The notes beneath the pieces are model-generated. The model was not told the DNA's origin, did not search any database, and worked only from the letters and a program-made list of their open reading frames with translations. From the NCBI GenBank assembly GCA_003612625.1, contig RAZJ01000027.1, positions 1-38,364 on the forward strand: DNA of 38,364 bases. The letters run 5' to 3'. A program made the translations under genes and the position numbers. Positions 1 through 6,264 of the stretch are shown here, piece by piece (the first letter of the stretch is position 1; every line of letters begins with the position of its first letter). The DNA is from a bacterium 1XD42-1 (GTDB lineage: Bacteria; Bacillota; Clostridia; Oscillospirales; Ruminococcaceae).

Positions 1-360
1 CTCTTGAGATTTCATGGGCCTTGCCCGCATGGGACGGGCTTCCGGCTCTTGGGGTTCCATGGGCCTTGCCCGCATGGGGCGGGCTTCCGGTTCTTGAGAT
101 TCCATGGGCCTTGCCCGCATGGGGCGGGCTTCCGGATCTTGGGGTTCCATAGGTCTTGACCGCATGGGGCGGGCTTCCGGTTCTTGAGATTCCATGGGCC
201 TTGCCCGCATGGGGCGGGCTTCCGGATCTTGGGGTTCCATAGGTCTTGACCGCATGGGGCGGGCTTCCGGTTCTTGAGATTCCATGGGCCTTGCCCGCAT
301 GGGGCGGGCTTCCGGTTCTTGGGGTTCCATGGGCCTTGCCCGCATGGGGCGGGGGCCTGG
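1..360. repeat. 45-bp tandem repeat, left arm of an array spanning the window ends
   Basis: Eight 45-bp units (1-45, 46-90 and so on to 316-360) inside the methyltransferase fusion gene. Units alternate between two types, encoding MESQEPEARPMRARP-like and MEPQEPEARPMRSRP-like 15-mers, so the higher-order period is 90 bp. The last unit (316-360) has diverged at its gene-proximal end. The array continues without phase shift at 38050-38364. The period being a multiple of three and the unbroken coding frame show it is a protein repeat and not a CRISPR or iteron array. Confidence 0.95.
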
Positions 361-1170
361 TTCTTGCGTTTCCATAGGCTGTGATTCCATCGGATCATCC
401 GGAGCAGGAGAAAAAGCTTTTTTTCTGGATCTCATGGAGCGGGATGCAGAAGCACGAGTCGGAAATTCTCTTTCCATGTCTTTGCTGTTTTCTTCTGCCT
501 CATTTTCCTGATCATCCCTGGTTTGCGGCGCCCGGATGCCGGTCCTTGCACGGATACTGGCAAATAAACGCGCATTTTCATCTTCCGGCCAAGAAAAAGG
601 ATCTGGCTCTGCATCGGACTGGACTGGCGGCATAGATTCCTCGAAATACGGATTTTCTGCCTCGAAATCAGGCTGCGGAGCCGCATGATAAGCAGCCCTG
701 GCCTTTGCTACGGATTCACGGGAGAAATCTACGCTGACGCCCGGATCTTCTTCGGCACGTTCCTCTGGGGAACCAGGCCGGACAAACTGTACCATTTCAG
801 CGGCCTGCTGGGCAAAGGGCTTCCCTTCTTTTACAGCAGCCTCAATAATGCCGCCCCGGGCTAATTCCTGGCGTATTTTAATGCGTTTTACTTTATCTTT
901 GGTTTTTGCGCTCCAGCGGTCCAAGGCATCCAAAAAACGGACAGCCGAAAGAATGTCTGCATTTGGATCTAAAAGAGGGATTCTTTCCTTTGGAAGATAG
1001 CCAGACTTCCGGTAGCGCCTTTCCAAAAGGGCCAATAAGGAAGCCAAATCTTCAAACAGGCTCATAGACTGGCCTGCCTGGCCGGAGGCGCACCGTTTTC
1101 TAAGAAAATTTTGGGTTTCATCAATCGTTCTCAGCATATCCATAAGCTGATCAGATACGGATTTACTCAT
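1..1170 (-). CDS. Repeat-rich FkbM-type methyltransferase fusion, N-terminal part (gene continues at 38364)
   Basis: Open from the ATG at 1170 to the window edge without a stop, 390 codons exactly. GGGGAGG lies 4 bases before the ATG, and a sigma-A promoter (TATAAT on the minus strand at 1202-1207) lies behind it. The frame continues at 38364 to a stop at 36958, giving an 858-aa protein if the window is circular. Residues 1-120 look helical and match no family I recognise; residues 120-255 are acidic, Pro/Glu-rich and probably disordered. From about residue 270 come 15-aa repeats built from RPMRARPM and E(P/S)QEPEA. No signal peptide is visible, so it is probably cytoplasmic. The function of this half is unknown; the enzymatic domain is in the other half. 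The gene points away from the tRNA and the partition operon. Confidence 0.85.
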   Translation of the reverse strand, partial: MSKSVSDQLMDMLRTIDETQNFLRKRCASGQAGQSMSLFEDLASLLALLERRYRKSGYLPKERIPLLDPNADILSAVRFLDALDRWSAKTKDKVKRIKIRQELARGGIIEAAVKEGKPFAQQAAEMVQFVRPGSPEERAEEDPGVSVDFSRESVAKARAAYHAAPQPDFEAENPYFEESMPPVQSDAEPDPFSWPEDENARLFASIRARTGIRAPQTRDDQENEAEENSKDMEREFPTRASASRSMRSRKKAFSPAPDDPMESQPMETQEPGPRPMRARPMEPQEPEARPMRARPMESQEPEARPMRSRPMEPQDPEARPMRARPMESQEPEARPMRSRPMEPQDPEARPMRARPMESQEPEARPMRARPMEPQEPEARPMRARPMKSQE

Positions 1171-1201
1171 ACGGGCCTCCCCAACATTCTGGATTTTCTC
1201 T

Positions 1202-1230
1202 ATTATACCGGATTCTGGACAGTCTGTCAT
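1202..1230 (-). promoter_or_regulatory. Sigma-A promoter of the methyltransferase fusion gene
   Basis: On the minus strand ATGACA (1230-1225), a 17-bp spacer and a perfect TATAAT (1207-1202), about 30 bases upstream of the ATG at 1170. Confidence 0.7.
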
Positions 1231-1281
1231 CTGAAATGGTTTTAGAAAATATCCAGAGGAACAGTGATTCCCCAAGAAATA

Positions 1282-1310
1282 TTGACAACAATGGGGAAAA
1301 TTTGTATAAT
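1282..1310 (+). promoter_or_regulatory. Consensus sigma-A promoter of tRNA-Gly
   Basis: TTGACA at 1282-1287, a 17-bp spacer, TATAAT at 1305-1310: a perfect consensus. Transcription would start about 17 bases before the mature tRNA, as expected for a strongly expressed tRNA gene. It is divergent from the promoter at 1202-1230. Confidence 0.9.
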
Positions 1311-1333
1311 AGAAAAGATAAACAAAGATTGAC

Positions 1334-1404
1334 GCAGGTATGGTGCAATGGTAACACTTCTGCTTCCCAAGCAGACAACGCGGGTTCGATTCCCGTTACC
1401 TGCT
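1334..1404 (+). tRNA. tRNA-Gly, anticodon CCC
   Basis: A 71-base cloverleaf. The acceptor strand GCAGGTA pairs with TACCTGC at the 3' end. A short D-arm carries AATGGTAA. The anticodon stem TCTGC/GCAGA encloses the loop TTCCCAA with anticodon CCC at 1366-1368. The T-arm GCGGG/CCCGT encloses TTCGATT. The discriminator is T, as in bacterial tRNA-Gly. The 3' CCA is not encoded. The tRNA reads GGG codons. It has its own perfect promoter and terminator, so it looks functional and not like a leftover of tRNA-targeted integration. Confidence 0.95.
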
Positions 1405-1412
1405 CTTAGATG

Positions 1413-1449
1413 AAAGCCTTTCACATTTTGTGAAGGGCTTTATTTTTTT
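1413..1449 (+). terminator. Intrinsic terminator of tRNA-Gly
   Basis: A 12-bp stem, AAAGCCTTTCAC with GTGAAGGGCTTT (one G-T pair), a short ATTTT loop, and a T-rich run at 1439-1449. It sits 8 bases after the tRNA and next to the 3' end of the oppositely oriented ribbon-helix-helix gene. Confidence 0.9.
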
Positions 1450-1744
1450 AGTTTTGAGAAAAAAGGATTTTTTTAAGGATATCGTTTACCAGTTTGCTTT
1501 CCGTAACATGATAGTCTGACGCTGTTTTTTTAATGGCCTGAATAACAGAATCATCCAAATAAAAAGTTTTATTTTTTGCTTTCCGTTCTGCTTCCCGGTC
1601 AAATAAATCTGACAAATCCAAAACGGATGGTGAAGCCTGGGCAGATATATATTCATTTTGCGAGACAGAAGGCTGTCCAGGGGACTGCTTGTTATATTCC
1701 CGTTCCTGCCGTTCCAAAACGCCTTTTGTAAATTTATTTTCCAT
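1448..1744 (-). CDS. Ribbon-helix-helix protein, likely centromere-binding partner of ParA
   Basis: 98 aa. The N-terminal half (1-55) is polar, Gln/Ser-rich and probably flexible. The C-terminal 40 residues (KNKTFYLDDSVIQAIKK... to LVNDILKKILF) have the pattern of a ribbon-helix-helix DNA-binding fold: one beta strand followed by two amphipathic helices. The start is supported by AAAGGA about 9 bases upstream. It lies 20 bp after the parA stop on the same strand, the classical order for small type Ib-like partition operons (ParA plus a ParG/omega-like RHH protein). Inferred role: it binds the palindromic AT-rich DNA upstream of parA, recruits ParA and represses the operon. The RHH assignment is by pattern only. 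Confidence 0.72.
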   Translation of the reverse strand: MENKFTKGVLERQEREYNKQSPGQPSVSQNEYISAQASPSVLDLSDLFDREAERKAKNKTFYLDDSVIQAIKKTASDYHVTESKLVNDILKKILFSQN

Positions 1745-1764
1745 AAAAAAACATCCTTTCAGCC

Positions 1765-2574
1765 TTAGATAATTTGTTTGCGCAGCAGTTCTTCTGTCAA
1801 AGCTGCAATTGCTTCGTACCCTTTAGAATGGGGATCATAAAGGGAAATTGGGATAGCAGCCAGTTCACTTTCTGTTAAGCGGACATTCCGCGGAACAATG
1901 GTATCCAGTAAAATTTCCCGCAGATCAGCAGTTTCCGGACTTGTATGAATGAAGTCCAAAAAATCAGCGGATAATTTATTCCTGCTGTCAAAATCGTTGA
2001 TAATAAATCCCTTTATATTGTCCGCTGTACGGAGACGTTTTCTAGCATTTTCCCATAAAGCAATAAAGAGCTGAGCACCTTCTACGGCGTTCATAGACAC
2101 ATCAGAAATTAAAAGTATTGCTTCTGAAACAAGGAAAGCATTTTGATTGACAATAGACATGCTAGGGTTTGTGTCAATTAAAATATAATCATATTTAGAA
2201 AAAAAGTCCTCATAATCGGATAAATAATTTAATAATATCCGTTCTCGTCCGGTAACAGATGCTACATTTAATTCCGCTTTATGTAAAAATATTGAGCCGG
2301 GAATAATGTCTAAATTTTCTAATTTTTCAATAGGATGGAAAAGAATTAAAGATTCCGGATGGGGCGGCGGGTTGTCCAAACGGTAAATATCATAGGTGGT
2401 AAACAGATCTGATTTTGTCCGATCTATGCCCATATTATTGGTTAAATTTCCTTGTAAGTCGCTATCTATTACAAGTACTTTTTTTCCGTTTTGAGCTAGG
2501 ATTCCGCCAATATTAAAGCAAAGCATTGTTTTTCCAACGCCGCCTTTTAAAGTTCCAAATGTAATTATTTTCAT
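1765..2574 (-). CDS. parA: ParA-type partition ATPase
   Basis: 269 aa from the ATG at 2574. Deviant Walker A KGGVGKT at residues 10-16, the ParA motif DSDLQGN at about residue 37, and a Walker B-like ILIDTNPS near residue 119 mark a ParA/MinD/Soj-family ATPase. ParA forms ATP-dependent assemblies on nucleoid DNA that move plasmid copies apart; here its cargo adaptor is probably the RHH protein 20 bp downstream. It lacks the N-terminal HTH of type Ia ParA, so repression likely depends on the RHH partner. The SD (AAGGAGGAAC, around 2588-2597) is about 13 bases from this ATG, longer than usual. An in-frame extension to 2694 exists but runs through the hairpin and AT-rich DNA and is unlikely to be translated. 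Confidence 0.92.
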   Translation of the reverse strand: MKIITFGTLKGGVGKTMLCFNIGGILAQNGKKVLVIDSDLQGNLTNNMGIDRTKSDLFTTYDIYRLDNPPPHPESLILFHPIEKLENLDIIPGSIFLHKAELNVASVTGRERILLNYLSDYEDFFSKYDYILIDTNPSMSIVNQNAFLVSEAILLISDVSMNAVEGAQLFIALWENARKRLRTADNIKGFIINDFDSRNKLSADFLDFIHTSPETADLREILLDTIVPRNVRLTESELAAIPISLYDPHSKGYEAIAALTEELLRKQII

Positions 2575-2600
2575 GATAATAGAGATGTTCCTCCTTCCGT

Positions 2601-2637
2601 GTGGCCCAATTTTTACGCTTATACTGGGCACTTTTTT
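2601..2637 (+). terminator. Terminator-like hairpin in the parA leader, oriented plus
   Basis: GTGGCCCA (2601-2608) can pair with TGGGCAC (2625-2631) with one bulge and is followed by six T on the plus strand. On the minus strand the same sequence is a hairpin in the parA leader just upstream of the SD, without a T-run. It may stop plus-strand transcription antisense to parA, or act as a leader structure or operator. Confidence 0.45.
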
Positions 2638-2694
2638 AAATATAACATAAAAAACAAGGCGAATATAAGGAGATTTTATCGAATATATTATCAC

Positions 2695-3048
2695 ATATAA
2701 TAACTAATATAATAGCTATTATATTAGTTATTATATTCACAAATTATTAGTTATCTGTTAACTAACAATTAAAAATGTATAAAGCGAATATATTAACGAT
2801 TATATTAAAAATATAATCGTTAATATATTTTATATCAGTTAATCTAATAATTAACTAATATATTTTCTAATATAATAGCTAATATATTTCTAATATATTT
2901 GTTAATATATATTTTAATATAATAACTAACAGTTAATTGAATAATTATCTAATATATTCACTAATTATTATATTATGTAATAGAAATATACTTTTCTAAT
3001 TATTAACTATTCGATTAGTTAATATATTCGTTAATATATTAGAAATAT
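2695..3048. repeat. AT-rich palindromic region, candidate centromere
   Basis: About 350 bp almost entirely of A and T without a gene. It holds a perfect 42-bp palindrome at 2695-2736 (21-bp arms, centre AG/CT), a 20-bp inverted repeat with a 3-base spacer at 2787-2829, a TTAACTA/TAGTTAA inverted repeat near 3006-3025, and many copies of CTAATATAT/TTAATATAT in both orientations. Clustered short sites and palindromes directly upstream of a parA/RHH operon are typical of partition sites. An origin-unwinding or cruciform role is an alternative. Confidence 0.7.
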
Positions 3049-3091
3049 AACGGAGCAAACTGTCTTTTATATACGTACAGTTTACTCCGTT
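3049..3091. terminator. Bidirectional hairpin downstream of the zinc-ribbon gene
   Basis: AACGGAGCAAACTGT (3049-3063) is the inverted copy of ACAGTTTACTCCGTT (3077-3091) with one mismatch, giving a 15-bp stem with a 13-base loop. It lies 13 bases after the stop of the minus-strand gene at 3105 and insulates it from the AT-rich region. Flanking T-runs are poor, so termination strength is uncertain. Confidence 0.6.
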
Positions 3092-3104
3092 ATTTCAAAA
3101 ATTT

Positions 3105-3629
3105 TCATTCCGGTTTCCGATATGAAATGATGCTGATCATACAAGAAATCATACATAAAGTACATCCTGTAAGGAAAAAAACGGATGTTAAAAAACTTCC
3201 GAAAAAGGTTTCTAAACCGATTTGATAAGAAGCAAATAAAGCAAATCCCAGTCCAAAAACAGATAAATACAACCAAATCCCATCAAACAGCATAGAAAAC
3301 CGAAGCCCATGTAAGACAATCTGTTGTACAAAGAACAATGCCCCGCAAAAAACAGTTGCTAACAGTTGTATCCACCAGGAAAGATCAGGAAAATAAATGG
3401 GGGCAGAACCTGGAGGATAAACTGAAATTGCCTGGAATGCGGCAGCGACTAATAACACCAGGCCGCCGAAAATACCAACAACAGCCGCAGCTAAACTGCC
3501 TGGATTAACAGTAGGATACTGGTCTGTGGCTTTTGTTGCAGGATGAAAGTACCCTTCCACTAAAGAGGCGCCGCAGTATCCACAAATACGCCCCTTTGCT
3601 GGTTTATTACAATTTGGGCATCTGGTCAT
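3105..3629 (-). CDS. Zinc-ribbon membrane protein of unknown function
   Basis: 174 aa. The N-terminus has two CxxC knuckles (C4, C7, C16, C19) in a zinc-ribbon pattern. A short linker follows, then roughly four hydrophobic segments (about residues 45-70, 85-108, 112-135 and 140-168). The protein is therefore a membrane protein with a cytoplasmic zinc-ribbon head, a common but undefined architecture in Clostridia. The start has AAAGGTG about 9 bases upstream. It is a single-gene unit between the candidate centromere and a divergent secreted protein gene. No function can be assigned. Confidence 0.8.
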   Translation of the reverse strand: MTRCPNCNKPAKGRICGYCGASLVEGYFHPATKATDQYPTVNPGSLAAAVVGIFGGLVLLVAAAFQAISVYPPGSAPIYFPDLSWWIQLLATVFCGALFFVQQIVLHGLRFSMLFDGIWLYLSVFGLGFALFASYQIGLETFFGSFLTSVFFLTGCTLCMISCMISIISYRKPE

Positions 3630-3730
3630 AAATACCTACACCTTTCAAGAATCAGTCAATGGATATTATCAATATATTTTATCACAAGGCTTTCTTTATT
3701 TCAAAAAAATTCAGCCATAATTCCCTTCCG

Positions 3731-3759
3731 TTGACATTCATTGGACCATATGATTTAAT
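3731..3759 (+). promoter_or_regulatory. Sigma-A promoter of the transglutaminase-like gene
   Basis: TTGACA at 3731-3736, a 17-bp spacer, TTTAAT at 3754-3759. The transcript would begin just before the hairpin at 3770. Confidence 0.75.
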
Positions 3760-3769
3760 AAAAAAATAG

Positions 3770-3808
3770 AAAAGCTTGTGGAAAATGGAGGGGGACAACA
3801 AGCTTTTT
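3770..3808 (+). promoter_or_regulatory. Leader hairpin (attenuator-like)
   Basis: AAAAGCTTGT (3770-3779) pairs perfectly with ACAAGCTTTT (3798-3807), a 10-bp stem with an 18-base purine-rich loop, ending in five T. It sits right after the predicted transcription start and before the SD at 3823. It could terminate early, protect the mRNA 5' end, or be a binding site. Confidence 0.5.
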
Positions 3809-3835
3809 AGATAAAAAATATTGAGGTGTTTATTG

Positions 3836-4750
3836 ATGAAAATACGGTGGATTGCTGGGCTTATGGCCGCGGCAATGGCAGCTTCTGTCCCAGTTTATGC
3901 CGAAGATGCAGTATCAGCAGCTTTAAAAAAATCTTTGACCAAGCAGGCTGTACAACAGACAACTGAAGGAAATACAGAAGCACCGGATTCCGGTGCATTT
4001 ACAGGTTCAACACCTCTTGTGCAGTATCTCTATAAAGCATTTTCATCCAGTCCTTCTTCTGTATCTGTCCCAACGAATTTATTTTCAAGTCAGGATATGG
4101 AAACAAGATTTGAAGAATTGGGACAGGCCTGCATTGAAGCCTATATTCAAAATGGGCTGACAGATTATGTTACTCATTTTGATTATAGCTACACCAGCGA
4201 AAATTCCGGTATCATTACTTTAAATTTGACTTACAACAACAGCAGTCCAGAAAGCCGCCAGGCTAATTTTAAAGCTTTGGAGCAAAAAGCAGCTTCTATT
4301 GTGGCTTCCGTAACGAAACCGGAGATGACAGAACGGGAAAAAGCACAAGCTTTAAGCAATTATGTTGCCCAAAATGTAAAATATGATTTTGCAGGATTTC
4401 AGCGGTATCAAAGCGGTCAAAACGTTTATGATCAGCAGACAGCTTATGCAGGATTAGTAAGTGGCAGTGCGATTTGCCAAGGCTTTGCCCGGGCTTATAA
4501 ACTTTTATGTGATAAAGCGGGCATTCCCTGTGTCGTTGTATTTGGAACAACAAAACAGTTTGGAACTGCTCATGCCTGGAACCGTGTTCAATTAGACGGG
4601 AAATGGGAAACTGTGGACACTTCCAATCCTCAATTAGCAATTAACCATGTAGGAAGCTTTTGTATTCCTGCAGATGTGGTAAGCTCCACATTATCTCCTG
4701 AAGGACAGAAAACCATTGTTTCCAGTCAAGTGTCCCGTTATATTTTCTGA
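3836..4750 (+). CDS. Secreted transglutaminase-like (papain-fold) protein
   Basis: 304 aa. The signal peptide is at residues 1-22 (MKIRW, hydrophobic core, VYAED cleavage region). The C-terminal half is a transglutaminase-like core with a complete triad: C214 in SAICQGFA, H246 in TAHAWN, D261 in WETVDTS. Such domains act extracellularly as proteases, amidases or protein cross-linkers in the wall; substrate preference is not visible. Residues 35-160 form an uncharacterised N-terminal region. The ATG at 3836 is preferred over an in-frame TTG at 3821 because GAGGTG lies 7 bases upstream. The next gene encodes a secreted repeat protein with two Gln in every repeat, a possible partner or substrate. 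No clear terminator separates them, but the downstream gene has its own promoter. Confidence 0.88.
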   Translation: MKIRWIAGLMAAAMAASVPVYAEDAVSAALKKSLTKQAVQQTTEGNTEAPDSGAFTGSTPLVQYLYKAFSSSPSSVSVPTNLFSSQDMETRFEELGQACIEAYIQNGLTDYVTHFDYSYTSENSGIITLNLTYNNSSPESRQANFKALEQKAASIVASVTKPEMTEREKAQALSNYVAQNVKYDFAGFQRYQSGQNVYDQQTAYAGLVSGSAICQGFARAYKLLCDKAGIPCVVVFGTTKQFGTAHAWNRVQLDGKWETVDTSNPQLAINHVGSFCIPADVVSSTLSPEGQKTIVSSQVSRYIF

Positions 4751-4793
4751 TTTATACAAAAAATAAAGCTAAGATGTGTTAAATATTGGATAA

Positions 4794-4822
4794 TTGACAA
4801 ATATGTGAAGTAGTGTTAGAAT
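4794..4822 (+). promoter_or_regulatory. Sigma-A promoter of the secreted repeat protein
   Basis: TTGACA at 4794-4799, a 17-bp spacer, TAGAAT at 4817-4822. It gives a leader of about 95 bases. The leader has a small TTGGAT/ATCCAA hairpin and a GAATTT/AAATTC hairpin immediately before the SD GAGAGGTGG. Confidence 0.85.
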
Positions 4823-4921
4823 GAAGCCGGAATTGGAGCAATTTGGATAATTTTCTTCAATCCAATAAAGCAGCCGTCAGGCCGAGAATTTTATATCAAA
4901 TTCGAGAGGTGGAATAATCCA

Positions 4922-6220
4922 ATGAAAAAGGTACTAAAACAGCTAACAGCCGTCTTTACGGGCGCAATTATGGCCTCTGCGTTGATTCTGCCTATTTATG
5001 CTGCGGAAACATCGCTTTTGCAAACAACAAATGGAAAAGCTGTAGAAAATGTTTCTTTGAAAAAGGAAAATTTATCCAAATACAACAGCTTTTTTAAAGC
5101 AATTGGCGCAACGGATAGCCAGATCCGGGAAATGTATCTGGCTGGAAGAATCCGGATGAAAGTTGGAGAAACCGTAGAGCTTCATCTTTTGCAGCCTGCC
5201 CGGGCTAAAAACGCCAATGCAGCTTTATCTCTTTTAGTAGGTAAACAGGCTGCTGTTTCTGTAACAGGTCCCAGTGATGGAAAAACGATTAAAAATAGCA
5301 ATGGCGAATATCTGCCATTAACTTTTACAGGAAAAGCAAACGGCACGGATCTTTACATAGCAAATCTGGAACCTTATGGAATTTGTGCTTATGAGTTTAT
5401 TGTTGGTTCCGGCAAAGGTGTAACAAATACCAATCCGAAGCTTTACTGGGACGAGGTCGCATCTGCGGATACATCTGCAGTTGATTACGAAGATGTAAAG
5501 ACAATCAATTATAACCCCTCTCCTTTAGGCGTTGCTTTATCCACGCAAGGTTCTTCTTTGTTGAGCCAGGGAGGCGTTAAAATCGCCGGAAAACAGGTCA
5601 ATGGAATCATGCTGAATGGTCACGCCCTATATTCTCCCTCTGCCGTAGTAAACTCCGCGCCGAAATCAACCCTTCTTGGCATGTTAAACGAGGAAGAAAT
5701 TATAACCGTTAATAATGCAGGCGTCCGGGCAGCCAAAAAAGCTCCTGAACCAACCCGTCTGGGCCTGCTGAACGAAGAACAAATTATCACGATCAACAAC
5801 ACTGGCGCTCAGGCAACTACTGAAGCTCCTGCTCCAACCCGCCTGGGCCTGCTGAATGAAGAACAAATCATTACAATCAGCAATACCGGTGCTCAGGCAA
5901 CTACTGAAGCTCCTGCTCCGACCCGCCTGGGCCTGCTGAATGAAGAACAAATCATTACAATCAGCAATACCGGTGCTCAGGCAACTACTGAAGCTCCTGC
6001 TCCGACCCGCCTGGGCCTGCTGAATGAAGAACAAATCATTACAATCAGCAATACCGGTGCTCAGGCAACTACTGAAGCTCCTGCTCCGACCCGTCTGGGC
6101 CTGTTGAATGAAGAACAAATCATTACAATCAGCAATACCGGTGCTCAGGCAACTACTGAAGCTCCTGCTCCGACCCGTCTGGGCCTGTTGAATGAAGAAC
6201 AAATTATCACCATCAATTGA
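4922..6220 (+). CDS. Secreted protein with C-terminal 28-residue repeats
   Basis: 432 aa. The signal peptide is at residues 1-27 (KK, hydrophobic stretch, IYAAE). The N-terminal globular region (about 30-245) resembles no family I recognise. From residue 246 the protein consists of 28-aa repeats, APAPTRLGLLNEEQ followed by IITISNTGAQATTE: six full units and a final 19-residue unit ending at the stop. No LPXTG signal, membrane anchor or known wall-binding module is visible, so it is either released or held by the repeats. Each repeat has two Gln, no Lys and no Cys. The neighbouring secreted transglutaminase-fold protein invites the idea of cross-linking through these Gln, an inference only. 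Late units are nearly identical in DNA, so the array expanded recently. Confidence 0.85.
   Translation: MKKVLKQLTAVFTGAIMASALILPIYAAETSLLQTTNGKAVENVSLKKENLSKYNSFFKAIGATDSQIREMYLAGRIRMKVGETVELHLLQPARAKNANAALSLLVGKQAAVSVTGPSDGKTIKNSNGEYLPLTFTGKANGTDLYIANLEPYGICAYEFIVGSGKGVTNTNPKLYWDEVASADTSAVDYEDVKTINYNPSPLGVALSTQGSSLLSQGGVKIAGKQVNGIMLNGHALYSPSAVVNSAPKSTLLGMLNEEEIITVNNAGVRAAKKAPEPTRLGLLNEEQIITINNTGAQATTEAPAPTRLGLLNEEQIITISNTGAQATTEAPAPTRLGLLNEEQIITISNTGAQATTEAPAPTRLGLLNEEQIITISNTGAQATTEAPAPTRLGLLNEEQIITISNTGAQATTEAPAPTRLGLLNEEQIITIN
5657..6217 (+). repeat. 84-bp tandem repeat coding for the 28-aa units
   Basis: Six full 84-bp units from 5657 to 6160 and a partial 57-bp unit up to the stop. The first two units are diverged; units 3 to 6 differ at only a few silent positions. 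This gradient suggests addition of copies in the middle or late part of the array by slippage or unequal recombination. The antisense strand is also open here, a by-product of the repeat. Confidence 0.95.
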
Positions 6221-6237
6221 TTCTTAAAGATATAAAA

Positions 6238-6263
6238 ATGCGCCGGAAAATCCGGCGTATTTT
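6238..6263. terminator. Bidirectional terminator between convergent genes
   Basis: ATGCGCCGGA (6238-6247), loop AAA, TCCGGCGTAT (6251-6260), then TTTT. It serves the repeat-protein gene (plus) and the adenine deaminase gene (minus), whose stop lies at 6265. Confidence 0.85.
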
Positions 6264-6264
6264 C

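Noticed and set aside
1-360. Regular 45-bp repeat array, possible CRISPR or iterons
   Set aside because: No spacers, period divisible by three, coding frame intact through the array. It is a protein repeat.
12-398. Minus-strand ORF with NRKPAPCGQGPWNPK-like repeats
   Set aside because: Out-of-frame shadow of the 15-aa repeat of the methyltransferase fusion; no SD, and the true frame has promoter, SD and continuation across the join.
1334-1404. tRNA as integration (attachment) site of a mobile element
   Set aside because: No integrase gene and no repeat of the tRNA 3' end elsewhere in the window.
1448-2574. Toxin-antitoxin module instead of partition genes
   Set aside because: The larger protein has unmistakable ParA ATPase motifs; an RHH partner is normal for small ParA systems.
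2575-2694. 40-residue N-terminal extension of ParA from 2694
   Set aside because: It would be encoded in the leader and AT-rich DNA, is not conserved in ParA proteins, and has no SD.
5684-6202. Minus-strand ORF of 172 aa antisense to the 28-aa repeat array
   Set aside because: Open only because the sense repeat lacks antisense stops; no SD or promoter, and repeats mirror the sense units.
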